Source: Angustibacter sp049994355 (GTDB lineage Bacteria; Actinomycetota; Actinomycetes; Actinomycetales; Angustibacteraceae). Taken from it: DNA of 64,000 bases. Positions 17,674 to 25,650 of the stretch are shown piece after piece. Numbering within the stretch: the first letter of the stretch is position 1; every line of letters begins with the position of its first letter. Below the pieces are notes generated by a model. The model was not told where the DNA came from. It saw only the letters and a list, made by a program, of their open reading frames with translations, and searched no databases. The stretch covers positions 3,286,001 to 3,350,000 of the forward strand of contig NZ_CP188257.1 in assembly GCF_049994355.1 (NCBI RefSeq), read 5' to 3'. Both the position numbers and the translations under genes were made by a program.

Positions 17674-17762
17674 GCGACAGGATCCGACCAGCTCCGGGCG
17701 GCAAGTCGCCTCTCATGTCACACGAGTCACCGGCGTGACAGGACCCGGTCGGATCCTGTCGC
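17674..17762 (-). terminator. Long hairpin after the double dehydrogenase gene
   Basis: GCGACAGGATCCGACC (17674-17689) and GGTCGGATCCTGTCGC (17747-17762) are perfect 16-bp inverted arms. A smaller GTCAC/GTGAC hairpin sits inside. It starts 3 bp past the dehydrogenase stop on the minus strand. Confidence 0.7.
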
Positions 17763-17764
17763 GC

Positions 17765-19543
17765 TCAGGGGTAGGTGCGGAACCCGCGGCCGACCTTGCG
17801 ACCGAGATACCCGGCGGTGACCAGCTGCTCGAGCAGCGGGGCCGGCGAGAATCCGCGCTCCCGGAACTCCAGGTAGAGCTCGCGCTGGATGGTGTGCGAG
17901 ACGTCCAGGCCGACGACGTCGAGCAGCTCGAACGGGCCCATCGGGTAACCGCAGCCGGTCTTCATCGCCGTGTCGATGTCGTCCGCCGAGGCGTAGTGCG
18001 CCTCCAGCATCTTGACCGCGTCGTTCAGGTAGGGGAACAGCAGTGCGTTGACGATGAAGCCGGCGCGGTCACCGCAGCTGACCGGGTGCTTGCCGATCCG
18101 GCGACACAGGTCCGTGACCGTCGCGACCACGTCGTCCGCGGTCGACACCGTGTGCACGACCTCGACCAGCTTCATCACCGGCGCGGGGTTGAAGAAGTGC
18201 ATGCCGACCACGTCAGCTGGCCGGGACGTCGCCGCCGCGCACTCCACCACCGGCAGCGAGGAGGTGGTGGTGGCCAGGATCGCGCCGGGCCGGCAGATCT
18301 CGTCGAGGTTCTCGAACAGCGCCTGCTTGACGCCGAGGTCCTCCACCACAGCCTCGACGACGAGGTCCACCGTGGCCAGGTCCTCCAGGCGCGAGCTGCC
18401 GGTGATCCGGGCCAGCGCTGCGTCCCGGTCGGCACCGTCGAGCTTTCCGCGCTGGACGGCCTTCTCCAGGCTCTTGGCCAGCGCCGCGCGCACGCCAGCC
18501 ACCTTGGCATCGCTGCGCGCGATGTAGACGACGTCCAGCCCGCCCTTGGCCAGCACCTCGACGATCCCGGTGGCCATCGTCCCGGAGCCGACCACGCCGA
18601 CCGACGACACGGGCCGAACCGCCTCGTGCTCCCCGGACACCTCGGCCGGCGTCAGGTTGTCGGTGACGACCGTGCTCGAGCCGGCCTCGGCGTACTTGTA
18701 GAAGCCCTGCCCGCTCTTGCGACCCTTCAGCCCGGCCGTGACCATCTGCTTCAGGATCGGGCTCGGGGCATGCAGGCGGTCCCGGCCCTGCTTGTACATC
18801 GTGTCCAGGATCTCGTAGGCGGTGTCCAGGCCGATCAGGTCCATCAGCGCCAGCGGGCCCATCGGCAGGCCGCAGCCGAGCTGCATGGCCGCGTCGATGT
18901 CCTCGCGGGTGGCGTAGCGCGACTCGAACATCGACACCGCGTGGTTGAGGTAGCCGAACAGCAGCGCGTTGGCGATGAAGCCGGCCTTGTCGCCGACGAC
19001 GACCGGCATCTTGCCGATCCGGGCGGCGAGCGCGGTCACGTCGTCCACCACGTCGTCCTCGGTGACCACTGTGCGGATCACCTCGACGAACTTCAGCACC
19101 GGTGCGGGGTTGAAGAAGTGCATGCCGACGACGCGTCGCGGGTTGTGCGTGGCCACCGAGATCTCGGTGACCGACAGGCTCGAGGTGTTGGTGGCCAGGA
19201 TGGCGTCGGAGCGCACGATGGAGTCGAGCTTGCCGAAGATCTCGCGCTTGAGGTCCAGGTGCTCGGGCACGGCCTCGACCACCAGGTCGCAGGCGGCCAG
19301 GTCGTCCAGGCTGGAGGCGAACCGCACGCGGGCGATCAGCGCGGCCTGCTCCTCGGTGCTGAGCTTGCCGCGGGCGACCGCACGGCCGGTGGAGTGCTCG
19401 AGGTGACCGCGGCCTCGCTCCAGGCCCGTCGGGTCGGCCTCGACGGCGACGACGTCCAGCCCGTTGCGGGCGAACACCTCCACGATCCCGGCCCCCATCG
19501 TGCCCAGGCCCACCACGCCGATCGTGCTCAGCTCACGCGCCAT
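17765..19543 (-). CDS. Tandem-duplicated 3-hydroxyacyl-CoA dehydrogenase
   Basis: A 592-residue protein built from two complete 3-hydroxyacyl-CoA dehydrogenase units, about residues 5-288 and 312-592. Both halves keep the catalytic Ser/His/Glu/Asn pattern: TNTSSLS, GMHFFNPAP (His142), KFVEV and NALLF in the first; TTTSSLP, GMHFFNPAP (His449), KLVEV and NALLF in the second. The first Rossmann motif is GLGTMG (12-17) with Glu35 at the end of beta-2, typical of NAD. The second is GSGTMA (319-324) with Arg343-Ser344, which is more like NADP enzymes. ATG at 19543 has AGGAG 8 nt upstream. A likely role is oxidation or reduction of 3-hydroxybutyryl-CoA. A large hairpin follows the stop. Confidence 0.92.
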   Translation of the reverse strand: MARELSTIGVVGLGTMGAGIVEVFARNGLDVVAVEADPTGLERGRGHLEHSTGRAVARGKLSTEEQAALIARVRFASSLDDLAACDLVVEAVPEHLDLKREIFGKLDSIVRSDAILATNTSSLSVTEISVATHNPRRVVGMHFFNPAPVLKFVEVIRTVVTEDDVVDDVTALAARIGKMPVVVGDKAGFIANALLFGYLNHAVSMFESRYATREDIDAAMQLGCGLPMGPLALMDLIGLDTAYEILDTMYKQGRDRLHAPSPILKQMVTAGLKGRKSGQGFYKYAEAGSSTVVTDNLTPAEVSGEHEAVRPVSSVGVVGSGTMATGIVEVLAKGGLDVVYIARSDAKVAGVRAALAKSLEKAVQRGKLDGADRDAALARITGSSRLEDLATVDLVVEAVVEDLGVKQALFENLDEICRPGAILATTTSSLPVVECAAATSRPADVVGMHFFNPAPVMKLVEVVHTVSTADDVVATVTDLCRRIGKHPVSCGDRAGFIVNALLFPYLNDAVKMLEAHYASADDIDTAMKTGCGYPMGPFELLDVVGLDVSHTIQRELYLEFRERGFSPAPLLEQLVTAGYLGRKVGRGFRTYP

Positions 19544-19679
19544 CGAGTTCGCTCCTGTGTCCGTCCGGGCGACTCCGCCGTCGAAACCGCCGACAGGCAT
19601 CCTCCCAGAGCAGCGGCACGGCGCCGCACGCACGTGACGAACGCCACGCCTGCCGGACAGCACCAGAGGGCAGTCAGGT

Positions 19680-19685
19680 TAGGCT
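19680..19685 (+). promoter_or_regulatory. -10 box, nucS
   Basis: TAGGCT ends 6 nt before the GTG at 19692. Confidence 0.65.
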
Positions 19686-19691
19686 GCGCCG

Positions 19692-20387
19692 GTGCGTCTG
19701 GTCATTGCTCGCTGCTCCGTCGACTACGACGGTCGGCTCACCGCCCACCTCCCGCTGGCCACCCGGCTGCTGCTCGTCAAGGCCGACGGCAGCGTGCTCG
19801 TGCACTCCGACGGCGGCTCGTACAAACCACTGAACTGGATGAGCCCCCCGTGCACGCTGGACGTCGGTGAGCCCGGTACGGCGGACGTCGCGTCCGGGGT
19901 CAGCGAGGTCTGGACGGTTCGGCACACCAAGACCGACGACCGGCTCGTCGTCCGGGTGCACGAGGTGCTGCACGACTCCGCGCACGAGCTAGGCGTCGAC
20001 CCGGGGCTGGTCAAGGACGGCGTCGAGGCGCACCTGCAGCAGCTGCTGGCCGAGCAGATCGTCACCCTGGGCGACGGGTACACGTTGGTCCGGCGCGAGT
20101 ACATGACCGCGATCGGGCCGGTCGACATCCTCTGCCGGGACGCCAGCGGCGGCTCCGTTGCGGTGGAGATCAAGCGCCGCGGCGAGATCGACGGCGTCGA
20201 GCAGCTGACCCGGTACCTCGAGCTGATGAACCGCGACCCGATCCTGGCGCCGGTCACCGGGGTGTTCGCCGCGCAGGAGATCAAGCCGCAGGCCCGGACG
20301 CTGGCCACCGACCGCGGCATCCGGTGCGTGACGCTGGACTACGCGGCGCTGCGCGGGCACGACGACACGGACTCCCGACTGTTCTGA
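19692..20387 (+). CDS. nucS: Endonuclease NucS
   Basis: A 231-residue mismatch-specific endonuclease (DUF91 family) that replaces MutS/MutL in actinobacterial mismatch repair by making double-strand cuts at mispairs. The N-terminal DNA-binding beta domain starts RLVIARCSVDYDGRL. The C-terminal nuclease domain has DILCRD and VAVEIKRRGEIDGVEQLTRY, carrying the catalytic Asp and Glu-x-Lys. The last five residues DSRLF form a sliding-clamp-binding tail. TAGGCT ends 6 nt before the GTG start, so the mRNA is probably leaderless. The gene also occurs near the atp locus in M. tuberculosis (Rv1321). Confidence 0.95.
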   Translation: MRLVIARCSVDYDGRLTAHLPLATRLLLVKADGSVLVHSDGGSYKPLNWMSPPCTLDVGEPGTADVASGVSEVWTVRHTKTDDRLVVRVHEVLHDSAHELGVDPGLVKDGVEAHLQQLLAEQIVTLGDGYTLVRREYMTAIGPVDILCRDASGGSVAVEIKRRGEIDGVEQLTRYLELMNRDPILAPVTGVFAAQEIKPQARTLATDRGIRCVTLDYAALRGHDDTDSRLF

Positions 20388-20423
20388 GGGAACAAACCGG
20401 GCACCGGCCTGGCTGACGCCAGC

Positions 20424-20858
20424 ATGACGAACACTCCGAGAGAGATCCGGTACACAGCCCACGCGACCGCCCAGGGCGGCCGACGCGGCCACTCGACCAC
20501 CGACGACGGCAAGGTCGACGTGAAGCTGTCGGCGCCGACCGAGCTCGGCGGCGACGGCGTCGGCACCAACCCCGAGCAGCTCTTCGCCGTCGGTTACGCG
20601 GCCTGCTTCAACGGCGCGCTGGCCGCGGTGGCCGGCAAGCGTGACATCGACGCGTCCGGCGCGACGACCCGGGTGGACATCGGCTTCGGCCCCGAGGGAC
20701 GCAGCTACGGAATCACCGCCGAGCTGGTCAGCCAGGTCCCCGGCGTGGACCTGGCCACCGCGCAGGAACTGGTCGAGGCGGCGCACGAGTTCTGCCCGTA
20801 CTCCAAGGCGATCCGCGGCAACGTGCCGGTCATCGTGAGGGCAGTCGAGTCGCTGTGA
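20424..20858 (+). CDS. ohr: Organic hydroperoxide resistance protein (Ohr/OsmC family)
   Basis: A 144-residue thiol peroxidase that reduces organic hydroperoxides with lipoyl partners. The peroxidatic Cys is C61 in VGYAACFNGAL and the resolving Cys is C124 in HEFCPYSKAIRGN, both in standard Ohr contexts. The length is normal. The ATG start has no clear Shine-Dalgarno, and the xANNNT box found before its neighbours is absent, so it may be read through from nucS, whose stop is 36 bp upstream. No OhrR regulator is adjacent. Confidence 0.92.
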   Translation: MTNTPREIRYTAHATAQGGRRGHSTTDDGKVDVKLSAPTELGGDGVGTNPEQLFAVGYAACFNGALAAVAGKRDIDASGATTRVDIGFGPEGRSYGITAELVSQVPGVDLATAQELVEAAHEFCPYSKAIRGNVPVIVRAVESL

Positions 20859-20880
20859 GCCGCGCCACCGCGCCACTCGA

Positions 20881-20886
20881 TAGCGT
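20881..20886 (+). promoter_or_regulatory. -10 box, lactonase-family gene
   Basis: TAGCGT ends 6 nt before the GTG at 20893. Confidence 0.6.
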
Positions 20887-20892
20887 GGCGCG

Positions 20893-21921
20893 GTGGGCAC
20901 CACAGACCTGCTGATCGGCAGCTACACGACCGGGACCGGCTCACCGGGCGTCGTGCGGGCGAGCCTGGACGACGAGACCGGGGCGCTCGAGGCTGCGGGC
21001 GAGATCGCGCTCACCGACCCGTCCTGGATCGCCCTGTCCCAGGACAGACGGACGCTGTACGCAGTCGGGGAGCACGTAGCCGGCACGCTCACGTCGGTGG
21101 CACTGCACGACCCGTCGGTGCGAACGGAGCGGGACGGCGCCGGGGACGACCCGTGCCACCTCATCCTGCACCGCGGCCACGCGGTCGTCGCGGGCTACAG
21201 TTCCGGAACCGTCGCGGTGTTCGCGCTCGGTCCAGGCGGCGAGCTGGGCAGGCGCACGCAGCTGTTGCAGCACAACGGTTCCGGGTCGCACGAACGGCAG
21301 GAGGCCGCGCACGCGCACCAGGTCTGCAAGTCCCCGGACGGTCGCCACCTGCTGGTCGTCGACCTGGGCACGGACAGCGTGACCACCTACCGGCTGGACG
21401 ACGGACCGGACGGCCCGCAGCTCGTGCCGGTCAGCCGCGCGCAGGCACCGCCGGGCAGCGGCCCGCGGAACCTGACCTTCCACCCGGGAGGCCGCGCCGC
21501 CCTGCTCGCCCTCGAGCTGACGCCCGGCGTCGCCGTCTGCACCTACGACCCGGACTCCGGCGCGCTGTCCATCGGCACCGTCGTCCTGGCCGGGGTGGAC
21601 GGGTTGGCGTCGGCGCTGCTCATCACCCAGGACGGCCACCACGCCTACCTCGGTATGCGGGACCAGGACGGCACCGGGACCGACGCCGTCCTGCACTTCG
21701 CGATGGCGGTGGCCGGGTCCGCCGTCCGACGCGTCGGGCTCCATCCGAGCGGTGGCCGGGCCCCGCGCCACCTGCGGCTCTCGCCCGACGAGCGATGGCT
21801 GCTGGCCGCGAACCAGCTCAGCGGCACCGTGACCAGCCTGCCGGTAGACCGGCTTGGCGCGGTCGGCGCCCCCGTCGGCTTCCTGGACGTCCCTGGCGCC
21901 GCCTGCGTCGTACTGGCCTGA
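20893..21921 (+). CDS. Lactonase-family seven-bladed beta-propeller protein
   Basis: A 342-residue protein of the PF10282 family, which includes 6-phosphogluconolactonase (Pgl/YbhE) and muconate lactonizing enzymes. The N-terminus LLIGSYTTGTGSPGV matches the family start, and the conserved AHAHQVCKSPDGRHLLVVDLG and GSGPRNLTFHPGG motifs carry the presumed active site. Repeating SPDG/HPGG turns mark the blades. The GTG at 20893 follows TAGCGT by 6 nt, so the message should be leaderless. The role in the pentose phosphate pathway is only inferred. Confidence 0.88.
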   Translation: MGTTDLLIGSYTTGTGSPGVVRASLDDETGALEAAGEIALTDPSWIALSQDRRTLYAVGEHVAGTLTSVALHDPSVRTERDGAGDDPCHLILHRGHAVVAGYSSGTVAVFALGPGGELGRRTQLLQHNGSGSHERQEAAHAHQVCKSPDGRHLLVVDLGTDSVTTYRLDDGPDGPQLVPVSRAQAPPGSGPRNLTFHPGGRAALLALELTPGVAVCTYDPDSGALSIGTVVLAGVDGLASALLITQDGHHAYLGMRDQDGTGTDAVLHFAMAVAGSAVRRVGLHPSGGRAPRHLRLSPDERWLLAANQLSGTVTSLPVDRLGAVGAPVGFLDVPGAACVVLA

Positions 21922-21942
21922 GCGCACGGGGCGAGCCAGGAC

Positions 21943-21948
21943 TACGGT
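21943..21948 (+). promoter_or_regulatory. -10 box, DUF6328 gene
   Basis: TACGGT ends 6 nt before the ATG at 21955. Confidence 0.6.
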
Positions 21949-21954
21949 GCGCAG

Positions 21955-22458
21955 ATGGCGACGGAGCCGGACCTGCCCTACGACGACCAGCGCCACGAGA
22001 CGCGGAACCAGCGGTTGGACCGCAACTGGAACGAGCTGCTCCAGGAGCTGCGGGTCACCCAGACCGGCGTCCAGATCCTGGCCGGCTTCCTGCTGACGCT
22101 GCCGTTCCAGATCCGGTTCGCCGGGCTCGGGTCCTATGAGCGCTGGCTCTACCTCGCCACCGTGCTGGTGTCCTGCTTCGCGACGATCCTGCTGATCGCC
22201 CCGGTGGCAGTGCATCGGGCGCTGTTCCGCCGGCACGAGAAGGACCGGCTGGTCGAGGCCGGCGACGTGCTCGCCCGAGCTGGGCTGACGGCGCTCGGGC
22301 TCGCCGTGACCGGCGTGGTGATGCTGGTCTTCACCGTCGTCCTGGGGCGCTGGCAGGGAGTCGTGGCCGCCGGCGCGCTGCTGTGCTCGATCGTGGTCTT
22401 CTGGTGGGTGATCCCGCGCCGGCTGCGCCAGCGCACGCCGGCCGCGCCCGAACCCTGA
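21955..22458 (+). CDS. DUF6328 family membrane protein
   Basis: A 167-residue membrane protein. A charged N-terminus (residues 1-28) is followed by an LLQELRVTQTGVQILAGFLL motif and four membrane segments at roughly 38-55, 63-85, 112-132 and 136-155. The RVTQTGVQILAGFLLTLPF stretch and a following FHRALFRRHEK-like basic loop (VHRALFRRHEKDRLV) are the family signature. The function is unknown. The gene has TACGGT ending 6 nt before its ATG and follows the lactonase by 33 bp. Confidence 0.85.
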   Translation: MATEPDLPYDDQRHETRNQRLDRNWNELLQELRVTQTGVQILAGFLLTLPFQIRFAGLGSYERWLYLATVLVSCFATILLIAPVAVHRALFRRHEKDRLVEAGDVLARAGLTALGLAVTGVVMLVFTVVLGRWQGVVAAGALLCSIVVFWWVIPRRLRQRTPAAPEP

Positions 22459-22551
22459 CACGGCAGCCGTACGCGCAAGCCTTGGCCTCGGGACCCTGGC
22501 GGCGGCTCCCTCGCACCGTCAAGATGGGTTGGGCCCGAGAGAGGACAGCCG

Positions 22552-23079
22552 ATGTCGATCATGCAGCTCGTGGGGTTTCTGAGCGACGACGAGGCGGACC
22601 TGGTCCGCGAGACCGAGGTCGAGCGGATGGCAGTCCTCGACGAGGACGACCTGCTCGCGCTGCACGCGCGGGTGCGACGGGCGCGGACCAAGTACGTCAA
22701 GCTCTACCGCCGGCAGGCGGCGGCCCGAGTGGGTGCCAAAGGCGCACGCGGCAGCGCACGGCCGGCCAACCGCCGCAACGCCGACAAGGCCGAGGTCTTC
22801 GAGCTGGCGCTGGCCCGGGTGAGCAAGCGGGTCGACGTCGTCGCCCGGGCAGCCGCGGCCGAGCTGAAGGCCGAGCGGCTGGCCGCGGCCAAGGCCGCGA
22901 AGGCCGCGCCGGTGGACCGGCGGCAGTCGTCCGGTGCCGCGGCGAAGCCGACGGCCGGTACCGCGGCGAAGCCGACGTCCCGCACAGTCGCGCACAGCAA
23001 GACGACCGGTGCGAAGAAGCGCGACGCCTCATCCAAGGCGGCGGGTGCTCGGCGGCAGGCGAAGCGGGACAGCCGGTAG
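22552..23079 (+). CDS. Hypothetical protein with Ala/Lys-rich histone-like tail
   Basis: A 175-residue protein I do not recognise. The first 60 residues form an acidic helical region (FLSDDEADLVRETEVERMA) leading into ARTKYVKLYRRQAAARVG. The middle holds a predicted helix around KAEVFELALARVSKRVDVV. From about residue 105 the chain is low-complexity Ala/Lys/Arg with repeated AAKPT, like the C-terminal tails of bacterial histone H1-like proteins. It could bind nucleic acid. A GAGAGGAC Shine-Dalgarno lies about 5 nt before the ATG. It ends 22 bp before the HtrA-like gene. Confidence 0.7.
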   Translation: MSIMQLVGFLSDDEADLVRETEVERMAVLDEDDLLALHARVRRARTKYVKLYRRQAAARVGAKGARGSARPANRRNADKAEVFELALARVSKRVDVVARAAAAELKAERLAAAKAAKAAPVDRRQSSGAAAKPTAGTAAKPTSRTVAHSKTTGAKKRDASSKAAGARRQAKRDSR

Positions 23080-23101
23080 CCGGCTCGAGACGGGGGTCAA
23101 C

Positions 23102-24223
23102 ATGAGCGAGACGGGCAACACCGAGGGCAACACCGAGGGCAGCACGGCGAACCGCCCCGGCCGGCTCCGGCGGGTGCTCCGCGCGACCTGGCTGCCGCTC
23201 GCCGTGTGCCTGCTGGCGGTCAGCGTCATCGCGGTGGTTGCGGGCGTGGGGTGGTCCAGGGCCCGGGACAGCGCCCTGTGCAACCCGCGCGACGTCGCGA
23301 GCAAGGCCATGCCGTCCGTGGTGACCATCCTGGTCAGCACGAGCACCAGTGGTAGCAACGGTTCCGGCGAGTTCCTGGACACCGAGGGACACATCCTGAC
23401 CAACAACCACGTCATCTCCCCCGCGGCCCTGAACGGCGGAACGATCGTCGTCCAGCGCCCCAACGGCGAGCAGCTGCCGGCGACCCTGGTCGGCCGGGAC
23501 AACGACACCGACCTCGCGGTCATCAAGGTCTCCACCGACACCACGATCGCGCCGATCCCGTTCGGGCCGGCGCCGTCGGTCGGTGACCAGGTGTTCGCGA
23601 TCGGCGCCCCGCTCGGACTGGCGGACACCTTCACGGCCGGTGTTGTCAGCGCCCTGGGCCGCTCGATCGGCGTGCCGGCGGACAACGGCAGCACCGCGCT
23701 GGTGACCTCGGCGATCCAGACCGACGCCTCGATCAACCCGGGCAACAGCGGTGGCACCCTGGCGAACTGCGACGGCGAGCTGGTCGGCGTCCCGACCGCC
23801 GGCGCGACGGCCAACGACTCCTCGGGCGCGGCCGTGGCCGGCAGCATCGGCCTGGGCTTCGCCATCCCCGCGGACTTCGCGCACCGGATCGCCGACGAGC
23901 TGATCGCGCATGGCACGGTCGAGCACGCGGACTTCGGCATGTCTGTCGTGCCGGTGACCCGGGCCGAGAGCGGGATCACTCCGGACGGTCTGTACATCAC
24001 CGCAGTGGCGCCTGGTGGGGCGGCGGCCCGGGCCGGGCTGCGGCGCGGCGACATCGTGGTGACCCTGGACGGCCAGGCGGTCACCAGCGCCGACCAGCTG
24101 CAGGCGATCTCGTTGAACAAGAAGCCGGGCGAGGAGGTGGCGGTCGGCTACCTGCGCGACGGGCAGAGCGCCACCGCCACGCTGACCCTGGGAACGCGCA
24201 CGTTCCCGGTAGGCAGCGGCTAG
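23102..24223 (+). CDS. HtrA/DegP-like membrane-anchored serine protease with PDZ domain
   Basis: A 373-residue protease with one membrane anchor (about residues 31-51), so the catalytic part faces outside. The trypsin-like domain has His103 (NNHVI), Asp137 (NDTDLAVIKV) and Ser216 (NPGNSGGTL). A C-terminal PDZ domain (about 280-365) includes GGAAARAGLRRGDIVVTLDG. It should take part in envelope protein quality control. ATG at 23102 is supported by the anchor position; the longer open frame upstream overlaps the preceding gene. Its TAG stop shares bases with the stop of the convergent histidine phosphatase-GNAT gene. Confidence 0.92.
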   Translation: MSETGNTEGNTEGSTANRPGRLRRVLRATWLPLAVCLLAVSVIAVVAGVGWSRARDSALCNPRDVASKAMPSVVTILVSTSTSGSNGSGEFLDTEGHILTNNHVISPAALNGGTIVVQRPNGEQLPATLVGRDNDTDLAVIKVSTDTTIAPIPFGPAPSVGDQVFAIGAPLGLADTFTAGVVSALGRSIGVPADNGSTALVTSAIQTDASINPGNSGGTLANCDGELVGVPTAGATANDSSGAAVAGSIGLGFAIPADFAHRIADELIAHGTVEHADFGMSVVPVTRAESGITPDGLYITAVAPGGAAARAGLRRGDIVVTLDGQAVTSADQLQAISLNKKPGEEVAVGYLRDGQSATATLTLGTRTFPVGSG

Positions 24224-25617
24224 CCCGCAGCCGGGCCGAGGTGCACGTGTGTGGTCACCCGGCGGTAGCCGAGGCGCGAGTACAGGCCGCTCACCTCGTC
24301 CTCGCAGTGCAGCCACGCGATCGGCGAGCGTTGCAGCGCGCGCTGGGTGGCCAGTGCGGACGTCGCCAGCCCCCAGCCGCGGCCGCGCAGCTCGGGCCGC
24401 ACGGTGATCCCGCCGACGTACGTCGTCCCGGCCAGGTCGCGAAGCCGCGCGCACGCCACCGCCGCGCCCTCGTGCCGCAGCACGACGAACTCACGGTCCG
24501 GCGCATCGAGCTGCCCCTGCACCATCGGTCGGAGATCGACTCCGAAGACCGAGAGGAACTCCTCGACGGAGTCGGCCGGCCCGAGCTCGAGGCCGTCGGC
24601 GGCCACGACGTCCGCCACGACGTCCGCCGCGACGTCCGGCACCTCCTCGCAAACCCAGGCGCCGTGCCGCATGAGCTCGACCAACCCGTGCCGAGCGGTG
24701 ACCTCGGCGGCCCAGTGCTCGCCCACCACCAGGTGCCAGGCCCCCGGCGAGTGGGCGTCGAGCCACGCGGTCACCTCGTCCACCGCACCGGGCGACGGCG
24801 TGAGGCCCAGCCCGGTGACCGAGGCCTGGGTGGCCCACGCCTGGGCGATCGGCAGGCTGGCACAGGCGATGCCGCGGACCGTGGCGTAGGCCGACCCGGG
24901 CAGTGGCTCCCCGTCCGGCGGCAGGTTGCGTTCGCTGTCCGCGCGATCCACCAGCTCGGCCAGGTCACCCGGGTGCGGGTCGCTGCCCAGCGCCGGGCTC
25001 CGCGTCGGCCAGGCGAGGAGTTGCCAGCCGTCGGCGTCCCCCTGCATCTCGACCACGCCGCAGTTCGGCACGCCCGAGCCACGAGCCCGGTCGTCGCGGA
25101 CGTCACCGGCCAGCAGCGGCAGCGCGAGGGCCATCGCGCCGCCGTGGCTGACCACGACGACCGTCTCGCCGCGGTGCTGGTCTGCGACCGACTCCAGCCC
25201 GGCGCGGACCCGGCTCAGCACCTCCAGCCCCGACTCCCCGCCGGGCAGGGTGTGCGACAGGTGCCCGTCCAGCCAGGCGTCGAACAGGCCGTCGACCCTC
25301 GCCCAGTCCTCGTCGGTCTCGCTGCCCTCGCACTCCCCCAAGGAGAACTCCCGGACCTCGTCGAGCACCTGCACCTCACCCGCACCGACCACCTGGGCGA
25401 CGATCTGCGCGGTCTGCTGGGCGCGCAGCAGGGGGCTGGCGTACACGCGTGCGACGTTCCGGTCGACGAGCCTTGCCGCCGCGTCACGAGCCTGCTGGCG
25501 GCCCTGCTCGGTCAGCTCGCCGCCGGGGGCCGCGGACGACAGCCGCCGCGAGACGTTGCCGGCGCTCTGGCCGTGGCGCAGCACGAGCACGGTCGCCGGG
25601 CACTGGAGGTCGCTCAC
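24220..25617 (-). CDS. Fusion of a histidine phosphatase and a GNAT acetyltransferase
   Basis: A 465-residue protein with two domains in one frame. Residues 8-200 form a phosphoglycerate-mutase-like histidine phosphatase: RHG at 14-16 with catalytic His15, and the second His158 in VVVVSHGGAM. Residues about 290-465 form a GNAT fold with the acetyl-CoA loop RPELRGRGWGLATSAL and the end motif SGLYSRLGYRRV. GTG at 25617 is the best start, since the phosphatase domain begins at once and TAGCGT ends 7 nt upstream. The frame stays open upstream only as the antisense of the next gene. The substrates of both halves are unknown. Confidence 0.85.
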   Translation of the reverse strand: MSDLQCPATVLVLRHGQSAGNVSRRLSSAAPGGELTEQGRQQARDAAARLVDRNVARVYASPLLRAQQTAQIVAQVVGAGEVQVLDEVREFSLGECEGSETDEDWARVDGLFDAWLDGHLSHTLPGGESGLEVLSRVRAGLESVADQHRGETVVVVSHGGAMALALPLLAGDVRDDRARGSGVPNCGVVEMQGDADGWQLLAWPTRSPALGSDPHPGDLAELVDRADSERNLPPDGEPLPGSAYATVRGIACASLPIAQAWATQASVTGLGLTPSPGAVDEVTAWLDAHSPGAWHLVVGEHWAAEVTARHGLVELMRHGAWVCEEVPDVAADVVADVVAADGLELGPADSVEEFLSVFGVDLRPMVQGQLDAPDREFVVLRHEGAAVACARLRDLAGTTYVGGITVRPELRGRGWGLATSALATQRALQRSPIAWLHCEDEVSGLYSRLGYRRVTTHVHLGPAAG

Positions 25618-25624
25618 GCCACCA

Positions 25625-25630
25625 ACGCTA
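25625..25630 (-). promoter_or_regulatory. -10 box, phosphatase-GNAT fusion gene
   Basis: TAGCGT ends 7 nt before the GTG at 25617. Confidence 0.6.
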
Positions 25631-25638
25631 GCGACTGG

Positions 25639-25644
25639 CAGGAT
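25639..25644 (+). promoter_or_regulatory. -10 candidate, PatB-type lyase gene
   Basis: CAGGAT ends 6 nt before the ATG at 25651; divergent from the phosphatase fusion box 8 bp away. Confidence 0.45.
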
Positions 25645-25650
25645 CGGGGA

